Of a DNA stretch of 64,000 nt, positions 42,605 to 49,453 are shown piece by piece. Below the pieces are notes generated by a model that worked only from the letters and a program-made list of their open reading frames with translations, ran no database searches and was not told the origin of the DNA. The DNA comes from Verrucomicrobiota bacterium. Lineage in GTDB: Bacteria > Verrucomicrobiota > Verrucomicrobiia > Verrucomicrobiales > Verrucomicrobiaceae. The stretch's first letter is position 1. The number at the start of each line of letters is the position of its first letter. The stretch spans positions 1-64,000 of the forward strand of contig JANYCZ010000059.1 of the NCBI GenBank assembly GCA_025360015.1, read 5' to 3'. A program made the translations under genes and the position numbers.

Positions 42605-43342
42605 ATGATCTTCCTCCGCTTCGGCGTTCTTGCAGCCGCCATCACTCTCTGCAGTTGCAGCCTTTCCACCGCGCCCGAGCCGCCTGAGTTCAAATTGTCC
42701 GCCGCAGCTCTCGGCAAGCAGTATCGTGCGACGCGCAAGACCGGCTCGGTGAGCCTGTACGCCGGCAAAATTAAGACCTCGCGGGACGAGTGGGGGCGAG
42801 AGACTCACCTTGCCAGCGGTGGCGCGCTGCTGGTGAAGGAGACCTCGCCGCCCATTCTGGCGCTGGCTCCCAGCATCTCGATCACTCCGGAGTTTTCCGA
42901 AGTGCGCGGGCAATCCACGGTGAAGAAGAATGATCTGCTCTACCTCGGGCAGGACGAGTCCACGGCCATCCGAATCGACGGTACTGCCATCACGCCGGAA
43001 GGATCGTATCTCATTCGCGCCATCGCCGCAGCCGAAGTCGATCCACCCACGGGGATTGAACGCGCAGACGCGGTGGCCACCAGTCTCGCCTACGTCCCCA
43101 CCTTTGGCGCGAAGGAAGCCCCGGCTGCAACACCTCCGAGTGAGCCGGTGGAGGTGAAGCCAAAGACGGTTTCAAAGCCCAAGCGCAAGGCCCGGCCGAG
43201 CCCGGCCAGAAAGCCAGCTTCTGAGGTGGTCAAAGCCAGTGCTCCCCCGCCAGCGCCAGCGCCAGCGCCCAAGCCGAAGGCAGCACCTACGGTGGACCGC
43301 TCCAAGTTACTTAATTTGATGCGCGAGCCTACGGTCCGGTGA
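42605..43342 (+). CDS. Lipoprotein, second copy of the tandem pair
   Basis: A 245-residue lipoprotein, lipobox LCSC (AAITLCSCSLSTAPEPPEF), paralogous to the preceding gene over the folded domain (LYAGKIKTSRDEWGRETHLASGGALLVKE ... ITPEFSEVRGQSTVKKNDLLYLG) and at the C-terminus (VDRSKLLNLMREPTVR). Its Pro/Ala/Lys linker is longer (SPARKPASEVVKASAPPPAPAPAPKPK). An in-frame ATG at 42581 would add eight residues and lengthen the signal peptide n-region; the ORF track start at 42488 lies in the duplicated cytochrome remnant and is not credible. Confidence 0.78.
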   Translation: MIFLRFGVLAAAITLCSCSLSTAPEPPEFKLSAAALGKQYRATRKTGSVSLYAGKIKTSRDEWGRETHLASGGALLVKETSPPILALAPSISITPEFSEVRGQSTVKKNDLLYLGQDESTAIRIDGTAITPEGSYLIRAIAAAEVDPPTGIERADAVATSLAYVPTFGAKEAPAATPPSEPVEVKPKTVSKPKRKARPSPARKPASEVVKASAPPPAPAPAPKPKAAPTVDRSKLLNLMREPTVR

Positions 43343-43405
43343 TGGGAAAAGGTTTCAGGATTGAGGGCTGCGGGCTGACGCAGACAAGGCATGGCTCAAT
43401 CCTCA

Positions 43406-43553
43406 GAAACCGCACTCGGAGAGTGCGGACCACTCCACTAGGGGGACTTGCACGCCTTGGGCAGCGCGCGGTCATGCGCGATGCTGAGCATGCAATCCTC
43501 TGGGTGTTTTCGACTGCCCTGAAACCGCACTCGGAGAGTGCGGACCACTCCAC
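43406..43553. repeat. Two REP-like palindromic units, direct repeat
   Basis: A 33-base sequence beginning gaaaccgcactcggagagtg is found identically at 43406-43438 and 43521-43553, 115 bases apart. Each contains the perfect stem CCGCACTC-gga-GAGTGCGG. The similarity continues weakly beyond it (cacgcct...gcgcggtcat...gctga). Read on the minus strand the units have the form GGAGTG-stem-GTTTC, like the element at 20272-20371. They fill the convergent space between the second lipoprotein and the LysM gene. Confidence 0.85.
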
Positions 43554-43616
43554 GAGTTGGCCTTACCACGCCTCTGCAGCTCGCGGTCATCCGCGCTGCT
43601 GATCCCGCCGTTCCGC

Positions 43617-44261
43617 TCAATAGGGCCAGCGGAAGGGTTCGTTGGTGATCAGTTTGCTTTTGGGGTAGGCGGCGATGCGGACCTGGTTGTGGGAGTTGCC
43701 GCTGAGGAGCCAGACGTTGGTGTCGTCTTCGGCGTGCAGGAAGCCGATGTGGCCGCTGCCGGCCTGGTCCACGGTGAGAGGCTGCATGATGCAGATGGAG
43801 CCGTAGGCGGGAACGACCGGGCGGCCCCAGCCCCACCAGTCGGAGACGCGGGCGCTGTGCTGGGGCTTGTAGCCGGAGCGCAGGACGCACCAGTTCACAA
43901 AGGCAGCGCACCAGGCGGTTTCGTCATGCAGCAGATTGCCGGCGATGCCACAGCTCTGCAAATACTCGAGGATGCGCGGGTTGTCGCCGCTGGCCCATTC
44001 CTGCACACCGACCTCCATGATGGCGATCTGCATCCAGGGCGGCGGCGCGGCAAAATCCGTCGGCGCACTCGCGGCGGGTGCATCCACAGGACCGCCCGCT
44101 CCGGCGTCGTCCACATTCACGAGCTGGCCGGGAAACAGCACCTTCCAGTTGCCCCATTCGACCAGATCAGGATTGGAAGCCTGAAATTGATCGAGCGTCA
44201 TGCCAAAGGACGCTGCGATTTTGGAGGGATTGTCGCCGGGCTGAACGGAGTATTGGGCCAT
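43617..44261 (-). CDS. LysM plus amidase-like (CHAP/NlpC-type) protein
   Basis: A 214-residue protein from MAQYSVQPGDN. The N-terminal LysM motif (YSVQPGDNPSKIAASFGMTLDQFQASNPDL ... GQLVNV) binds peptidoglycan. After an Ala/Pro linker, the C-terminal domain (ETAWCAAFVNWCVLRSGY, GSGHIGFLH, LLSGNSHNQVRI) matches the TIGR02594/CHAP-like cysteine amidase pattern with Cys in WCAAF, His in GHIGF and Asn in GNSHN. There is no signal peptide, so it needs lysis or a holin, or another export route. Divergent from the Rep gene. A longer start at 44300 adds 13 residues without a signal sequence. It could be a phage-type lysin, a cell-wall enzyme or a toxin. Confidence 0.8.
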   Translation of the reverse strand: MAQYSVQPGDNPSKIAASFGMTLDQFQASNPDLVEWGNWKVLFPGQLVNVDDAGAGGPVDAPAASAPTDFAAPPPWMQIAIMEVGVQEWASGDNPRILEYLQSCGIAGNLLHDETAWCAAFVNWCVLRSGYKPQHSARVSDWWGWGRPVVPAYGSICIMQPLTVDQAGSGHIGFLHAEDDTNVWLLSGNSHNQVRIAAYPKSKLITNEPFRWPY

Positions 44262-44749
44262 GAGCTGACCACTGCCGTAGCAAGCTGAAGACTTCAACAA
44301 TCAAAAGCGATGGCGCGACCACGCGCACTCAGTCGCAGCCGCGCAAGTCGCGGCTCCTCGCATACTCGGGCTTCGCAGCCAACCCGTTTCGCAGGAGGTT
44401 CTCATTTCCGAGGTTGCCGGGGACTAACCACTATTCAGGGCCGGGGCCTGGCTTGATGCCATGCCTCCGGCCCGGTGGTCACGATGCGTTCATGATGCCG
44501 CCGCTCCCTGCATTCCTGCCGGTGCGCTGTGGCCTGCAACCTTCACGCCGTGCGCCCCCATGCCCCTTTCATGTCCTTCTGCTGCAACAACCACAACCAC
44601 CGCGACACCCTCAGCCCGGCAGGCCGGGAAGGAAGCCGGAGGCGCTTTCCCCGGCCTGCCGGGCCGGGGCTGCGGGCTTGTCTAAGCAGCATAATAGAAC
44701 ACTCACCCCACATGCCCCGGCAACGTTGCGCTGGTTCCCCGGTGCGTCG
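44262..44749. other. Stem-loop-rich region between the LysM and Rep genes
   Basis: The 488 bases between two divergent genes hold at least three stem-loops: AGCCGCG-caagt-CGCGGCT (44337-44355); an imperfect 15-16-bp hairpin with loop ttgat (44438-44473); and a perfect 15-bp inverted repeat GCCCGGCAGGCCGGG / CCCGGCCTGCCGGGC with a 21-base loop (44614-44664). The last lies 85 bases before the TTG start chosen for Rep. It is a candidate nick site or double-strand origin for the HUH protein, or a regulator of its expression. The two outer promoters should also lie here. Confidence 0.6.
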
Positions 44750-45769
44750 TTGATTGATATTGAGCTGCCTGCGCACCACTCGGACATACGGAAGCGCAAG
44801 CAGCAGCCCCGGGGCCGCATCAAGGAATGGAGCGCCGCCAGCCGCTCCCGTTTGAAGCACACCCTCGGCAGGCTCCAGCGCAAGGAACTGGGCCGCGCCA
44901 TGCTCGTCACCCTCACCTATCCGTTGGAGTGCCCGGCACCCGATGACCACGAAGTTTACAAGGCCCATCTGCACCGGTTCAACATGGCCTTGCGCCGCCG
45001 CTGGCCGCTCTGCTCGGGCATCTGGAAGCTGGAGTTCCAGACACGCGGCGCCGCGCATTACCACTTCATGCTCTTCGGCCTGCATGACGAACCGCTCGAA
45101 GCTCTGCACACCTGGACACGCAAGACCTGGTATCGCATCGCCCACAATGGCGACAAGCATCTGGGCGCATCATGCGAAAAGGTTGAACCGGTTAAAAGCA
45201 CCGGCGGTTCCATGGGCTATTTTGCCAAGTATATCGGCAAGGGAGATCAGACCATGCCGGGGAACTTCAGCGGCAGATACTGGGGCAAGGTCAATGCTGC
45301 ACACCTTCCCACCGCTGCTTCAAAGAGCATCGAGGTGCCGCACAAAATCGCCGCCACCATCCGCCGCATCGCTCGCAAAAAGATGCAGAGCGATGTCAAC
45401 ACCGCCTGCTGGAAGCGCTGGCTGGAGCACCGGCGCAAGGACGGGTTCCGGTTCAGCCGCTTGCAATGGGAGCGCGCCATGGGCCAGCACCACGGCGGCG
45501 CTCAGCGCATCGCCCTTTGGGAGCACGTACCCGCCGTGCGGTTCTTCGATGAGGGCGAGTGGTGGCACCTTTCCGCCCACCACCTGCGCATGCGCTACGA
45601 CCTCGACCACTTCCAGCAAATCATGAAGGACCACCCGCTGCCCAAACGCTGGCGGCTCCGCGACAATGACCGCGTCCGCCTGCTCTGCGACGCCTCCTCG
45701 TTCATCGCCGCTCTCGCTCGGCTGGACAAGCCGGAGGGGTGTTTTCTGACGTTCTCTCAAGCGGGTTGA
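44750..45769 (+). CDS. Rolling-circle replication initiator (HUH endonuclease)
   Basis: HUH-superfamily Rep protein, 339 residues from the TTG codon at 44750. The three Rep motifs are present in order: motif 1 LVTLTYP (52-58), metal-binding HYH (His103-Tyr-His105 in GAAHYHFMLFG), and catalytic YFAKYIGKG with Tyr157 and Tyr161 spaced as in two-tyrosine initiators such as the phiX174 A protein. GRYWGKV follows at about 178. Such enzymes nick DNA at an origin and remain linked to the 5' end. The ORF track starts 336 bases earlier, but that part is low-complexity, contains the long inverted repeat and lacks protein-like pattern. No capsid, coat or relaxase gene accompanies it in the window. Confidence 0.82.
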   Translation: MIDIELPAHHSDIRKRKQQPRGRIKEWSAASRSRLKHTLGRLQRKELGRAMLVTLTYPLECPAPDDHEVYKAHLHRFNMALRRRWPLCSGIWKLEFQTRGAAHYHFMLFGLHDEPLEALHTWTRKTWYRIAHNGDKHLGASCEKVEPVKSTGGSMGYFAKYIGKGDQTMPGNFSGRYWGKVNAAHLPTAASKSIEVPHKIAATIRRIARKKMQSDVNTACWKRWLEHRRKDGFRFSRLQWERAMGQHHGGAQRIALWEHVPAVRFFDEGEWWHLSAHHLRMRYDLDHFQQIMKDHPLPKRWRLRDNDRVRLLCDASSFIAALARLDKPEGCFLTFSQAG

Positions 45770-45775
45770 CCTGGC

Positions 45776-45794
45776 TCCACCGCTTCGCGGTGGA
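45776..45794 (+). terminator. Stem-loop after the Rep gene
   Basis: Perfect 8-bp stem TCCACCGC-ttc-GCGGTGGA, seven bases after the Rep stop codon. It is probably the transcription end of the gene; it has no T tract. Confidence 0.45.
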
Positions 45795-45891
45795 TGGCTC
45801 GAAGACCCACCATGCCCGCGTCCGGCGGCCCATGATCAAACTCTTACCTCAAACAAGCTGGCACGTCCCGCTATTGGTTAGCGCGAGAGGG

Positions 45892-46260
45892 TCATTTTAA
45901 TTGGTTCATTTCCCTCAAAACAGTGTCCGTTAAGTCCGAAACATTGTCAAAATCGCTTATGAGCAGGTCAAAGCTGTAATCCGAATCAATCATATGGAGA
46001 CTTACGGGATAGCCTTTCTGGATGCGAAACGCTAAGTCAATGCCTGCATTTCCCGCGCCCGAAAGCGCTATGCTTTCTAAATCGTCCTTGAGTTCAACAA
46101 TTGTGCTGTCGCCGCCGTGGTCGTAGCGCCCCTTGAGGGAAGCGCCATCATCAGGCGATTCTTCGATGTTACTAATCTCACTAATTGTAGAAAAGAGTTC
46201 CCTTACTTTTTCACGGTCGAACACTTTTCCCTCGTCGATATATAGCATGAAGAAGTTCAT
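45892..46260 (-). CDS. Candidate immunity protein for the Rhs-type toxin
   Basis: A 122-residue, acidic protein without signal peptide (MNFFMLYIDEGKVFDREKVRELF ... LLISDFDNVSDLTDTVLREMNQLK). No family is recognised. The evidence for an immunity role is its position: its ATG overlaps the TGA stop of the toxin gene (ATGA), the classic arrangement of polymorphic toxins. Its base composition is visibly poorer in GC than the chromosome around it, like the C-terminal part of the toxin. Confidence 0.65.
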   Translation of the reverse strand: MNFFMLYIDEGKVFDREKVRELFSTISEISNIEESPDDGASLKGRYDHGGDSTIVELKDDLESIALSGAGNAGIDLAFRIQKGYPVSLHMIDSDYSFDLLISDFDNVSDLTDTVLREMNQLK

Positions 46261-47729
46261 CGAATAATAACCCGCCCGTCGAGGTTGTGCTTTTTGAGCA
46301 TATTGAGGAAGAAACTTTCGGCTGCTGGATTGTTGATGATCACTTCAACATCTCGTAGAGGATTGCCGGGGTCTGCAATAATACGCCTCATTCTGGCGAA
46401 CTCATCATCGACCTGCCCAACGATTTTAGTTCGTAAAAAATCAGGGATTTTGGAACCCGGAATGAAAGGGCTGCTTCCGGGTTTCATGATGAACTTTGCT
46501 TCTTGGATCGTCCTTCCGATTATGCCATCGACATCTAGTGTGGTGCCTCCCCCACTGACAGTGTAGTTGTATCGGCCAGTATTTGCGATTTCCCACTGTC
46601 CTGTGACTGTTGTGGTTGGAGTGTTGAATCGCCGCAATGATGCCTTAAAAATCTCCGGTGTTACACTTCCCGCCGTTACAACAGCATTTGGAACCACTCG
46701 AAACGGCTTATACAAAGGCCATCCACCGTACAAGACCGCCGGAGATCGGTTGAACTCCAGCCGCCATGTAATACGATCCAGAAGAGCAGCTGCACTGCTT
46801 GTCATGGCTCCCATAAAGCGGGGGACCTTAATTGGTGCCAACATCACAAGAACATCACCTCCAAGTTTACCTGACCCAGTGATCAAACTGTTATGATCCA
46901 CCTCAGGGTAAATCCCTTCACGAGCCCAGGTCTCGGTGCTTTCGGCATCGAAGTAAGGCTCCATAGATTCATCGCGGTCCCACCCTCTCAGAACTCTGGA
47001 AAAAGTGACGAGAAAATTCGCTATATCCTTAGGAGCTCTGGCAATAGCGCCGCCACCTCCGGCAGCAAGGTTTCCAGCTTTGTGTCCTTCAGTGCCGCTG
47101 TTATAGTCGTCTCCACCCAGCCAACTGTAGTTCGAGGAAACCCCAGGGATGCGCCCCATCCCGTTACGGCCATGGCAAACCATGGTGGGGACTCCCAGAC
47201 CGCCCATGAAGTTCATCATTTGCAGTGGTGGCAGTCCTTCTTGAATGCGCTGCCGGTTGATCGCAGCCAGCTCTTCGCCAGTGACCATCCCCAGATAATC
47301 CCAATTGTTGACCGGATCCCCATTGCAGTAGGCATAGAGGTTCATGCCAACCTGGATCCACACAATGAAGAGGTGGTTTTGGGCATCCCACTGGTACGCC
47401 ATGACCACCACAGTGGCAGGTGGCCTGGTGGGGCCTTCACTCAGGGCTCTGATGCCACGCTTCATGGCGTGGAGACCCTCGGCATCGTAGGTCAATGCCG
47501 CCCACTTTGGCGAGGTGGCCGGGCAGTCTGCATTCTCCCCGAGAGGGAACTGATTCGCCAAGTAGCAGCCGTGCGTTCGTGGGTGATGGCCGCGGTCACC
47601 GATGACCGCCTTCTGGTTACGATGGGCTGCCGCATCGTAGGCGTAGTTGCAGCGCACACCACCCCAGGCGCGGTTTCCCGCGCCAAGGAGCATCAGCAGC
47701 ATCAAGCAAGACTGGAGGATCGACCGCAT
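46257..47729 (-). CDS. Orphan Rhs-type polymorphic toxin
   Basis: A 490-residue protein from MRSILQS with a possible signal peptide (SCLMLLMLLGAGNRAWG). Only the end of an Rhs core is left: YAYDAAAHRNQKAV, YQWDAQNHL and the hyperconserved boundary motif NLYAYCNGDPVNNWDYLGM (about 130-150), after which Rhs proteins carry a variable toxin. The C-terminal domain (DVDGIIGRTIQEAKFI ... SKIPDFLRTKIVGQVDDEF ... NPLRDVEVIINNPAAESFF) resembles restriction-endonuclease-fold toxin domains (D...EAK core), so a nuclease is likely. The repeats between WDAQNH and NLYAY are absent, so the gene is an internally deleted or orphan cassette. The start further upstream overlaps a VapC remnant. Followed at once by the immunity candidate. 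Confidence 0.72.
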   Translation of the reverse strand: MRSILQSCLMLLMLLGAGNRAWGGVRCNYAYDAAAHRNQKAVIGDRGHHPRTHGCYLANQFPLGENADCPATSPKWAALTYDAEGLHAMKRGIRALSEGPTRPPATVVVMAYQWDAQNHLFIVWIQVGMNLYAYCNGDPVNNWDYLGMVTGEELAAINRQRIQEGLPPLQMMNFMGGLGVPTMVCHGRNGMGRIPGVSSNYSWLGGDDYNSGTEGHKAGNLAAGGGGAIARAPKDIANFLVTFSRVLRGWDRDESMEPYFDAESTETWAREGIYPEVDHNSLITGSGKLGGDVLVMLAPIKVPRFMGAMTSSAAALLDRITWRLEFNRSPAVLYGGWPLYKPFRVVPNAVVTAGSVTPEIFKASLRRFNTPTTTVTGQWEIANTGRYNYTVSGGGTTLDVDGIIGRTIQEAKFIMKPGSSPFIPGSKIPDFLRTKIVGQVDDEFARMRRIIADPGNPLRDVEVIINNPAAESFFLNMLKKHNLDGRVIIR

Positions 47730-47776
47730 TTGAAGTGCCCTTTGTAGCAGGCAGCAGCGGCTAAAGGAAGGAGGAT

Positions 47777-48005
47777 TCACCCCATTTCGCAGCTCAGGAC
47801 TTCAATGCGCCCGCAATGTCCGTCCCTGGTGGCCACGGTCAGCCCCCACTGCATCGCGCAGGCGGCGATCCACATGCCATGTCGTTGTGAGGAATGGGCT
47901 GGCCTGCGGCGGCGAGCTGCGTGCTGATCCTGCGGTAATACCCGGTGGTTGCGTCATCCACGGTGATCAGGGTGATGCCGGCGATGAACGCCTCGGAACA
48001 TCGGA
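47777..48005 (-). pseudogene. Frameshifted VapC (PIN-domain) remnant
   Basis: Read on the minus strand, ITLITVDDATTGYYRRISTQ-LAAAGQPIPHNDM ends in one frame and WIAACAMQWGLTVATRDGH-C-RIEVLSCEMG follows in another, joined near 47880. Together they match the C-terminal half of VapC ribonucleases (the PIxxNDxxIAAxA motif and the ATRD acidic motif). The N-terminal half is not recognisable and no VapB antitoxin is seen. This is therefore a decayed toxin-antitoxin locus; the function is lost. Confidence 0.65.
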
Positions 48006-48698
48006 GGTGGCGGAGCGCGGGCTGACTGCGGAGCCCATGCGCGGCGGAACTGCTTGCAGACGCTGCTGGTGAACGTTGGGTGTGGCGGAGTGCCCGGTTT
48101 GCTTCCCGGCTGGTGGTCAGCCAACCCAGGGGAGCCTCGCTAAGGCTTAGCACCCCTGGGCTGCATTACGCAGCCCTTTCAGGGCTGGTGTGTGGCGGGA
48201 CGGAGCGGCGAAGAGAACACGGCCCGTGCTAGGAAATGAGAGGTTCCGTTCTCATGGAGGCAGCGAAATGCTGCATTCACCGAAGGCCCTTTAACCCGAC
48301 CCGTTTTCAGTTGCTCATGGCACCAGCTGAACATGCCCAATGATACCACGATTCATTGAAAACGGGTCTGCATCTCAGCCCAGCCAGGGAAAGCTTTCTG
48401 CGTGAGATCGTATTCGAGCCGGGCAGAACTCGCGCTGGCATCACTACGCGATGCGAGTGCAATGCATACGAGGGGTGTCGCTGCGCTTAACCCCTCGCTA
48501 CATGCTGGAATGGCTCCGCCATTCATCCGGCCCTATGCAGACCTGTTTTCAATTGATTGTGGTATGAGAAGTGGACGGAAACGGCTTTGCGATGAGTGAA
48601 GGTTACTTCTAAAAAGAAGGCGAGGAGACGCTCGGCGGCGGTTGGGGACCAACCGCTCTACCGGTCCAGGGCGAGCTAAAGCTCGCTAGTACTTTGGC
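48006..48698. other. Gene-free stretch with short repeats
   Basis: No convincing gene. It includes a CCCAGGGG...CCCCTGGG-type palindromic stretch (48125-48175), copies of the motif gacc(c/t)gttttca at 48298, 48357 (inverted) and 48541, and a GCGAGCT-aa-AGCTCGC stem (48671-48686) just past the stop of the ABC ATPase gene. The MITE-like element 48356-48552 is listed separately. Confidence 0.5.
48356..48552. mobile_element. MITE-like element with 18-bp terminal inverted repeats
   Basis: The ends ttgaaaacgggtctgcat (48356-48373) and atgcagacctgttttcaa (48535-48552) are inverted repeats matching at 17 of 18 positions, bounding 197 bases without coding capacity. A further copy of the arm core, gacccgttttca, lies 58 bases to the left (48298-48309) and forms a perfect 12-bp inverted repeat with the left arm. 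No transposase is inside, so it would be a non-autonomous element. No clear target-site duplication was seen. Confidence 0.55.
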
Positions 48699-49451
48699 TC
48701 AAGCGGCGAGGCTGTAGTGGGGGCCGATGACTTTGCCGCGGAGGCGGTCGGCTTTGGCTCCGGCTTGATCGTGCTCGATGACGCCGTCCCGGAGGCGGAT
48801 GATGCGGGTGCAGCGCTGCACCATGCGCTCGTCATGGGTGACGAAGACGAGGGTCTTGCCCTGCTGATTGAGATCGTCGAAGAGATCGAGGATTTCCTTG
48901 CCGGACTTGGAGTCGAGATTGCCGGTGGCTTCGTCGGCGAGGATCACGAGGGGACTGTTGGAGAGGGCGCGGGCGATGGCGACGCGCTGCTGCTGGCCGC
49001 CGGAGAGTTCGTTGGGCTTGTGATTCAAGCGGTGCTCCAGGCCTACCTGAGTGGCGAGACGGGTGCCGGTTTCAATCATGTCGGAATCCTTCGCTCCGCC
49101 ATAGTACATGGGCACGGCGATGTTTTCGATGACGCTGAGCTGCTGGATGAGATTGTAGCTCTGGAAGATGAAGCCGAGGTTTTTGTTTCGCGCGGCGGAA
49201 AGGTCATCGTCCTCAAGATGAGCCACGTTGAGACCGCCGAGGTAGTAGTCGCCGGAGGTGGGCTGATCGAGGCAGCCGAGTACATTGAGCAGGGTGGACT
49301 TGCCGCAGCCGGAGGGGCCCATGATGCAGACATATTCGCCGGGATAGATGGAGAGAGAGACGCCCTGCAGCACGTGCTGGGTGGTCTCCCCCATCTGGTA
49401 GCTCTTGCAGATGTCCACCAGCTTGATGATGGGATCAGTGTCCGGCATCAC
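48699..49451 (-). CDS. ABC transporter ATPase (MacB/LolD type)
   Basis: A 250-residue ATP-binding subunit. Walker A GPSGCGKS at 45-52, Q-loop FIFQSYNLI, signature [15 protein letters not shown] at 149-163, Walker [18 protein letters not shown]. The sequence belongs to the MacB/LolD/FtsE group, which pairs with FtsX-like permeases. It lies two bases after the HlyD-type gene in the efflux operon, but no permease gene follows; the next 900 bases hold no gene. Confidence 0.92.
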   Translation of the reverse strand: MMPDTDPIIKLVDICKSYQMGETTQHVLQGVSLSIYPGEYVCIMGPSGCGKSTLLNVLGCLDQPTSGDYYLGGLNVAHLEDDDLSAARNKNLGFIFQSYNLIQQLSVIENIAVPMYYGGAKDSDMIETGTRLATQVGLEHRLNHKPNELSGGQQQRVAIARALSNSPLVILADEATGNLDSKSGKEILDLFDDLNQQGKTLVFVTHDERMVQRCTRIIRLRDGVIEHDQAGAKADRLRGKVIGPHYSLAA

Positions 49452-49453
49452 GG

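Noticed and set aside
44414-44749. N-terminal extension of the Rep ORF
   Set aside because: Low-complexity Pro/Arg/His sequence that includes two long hairpins and lacks Rep motifs; better read as a regulatory region.
46893-47747. 284-aa plus-strand ORF opposite the Rhs toxin
   Set aside because: Antisense of a gene with Rhs motifs; no domain of its own.
48402-48599. 65-aa plus-strand ORF
   Set aside because: Lies across the MITE-like element and has no protein-like features.
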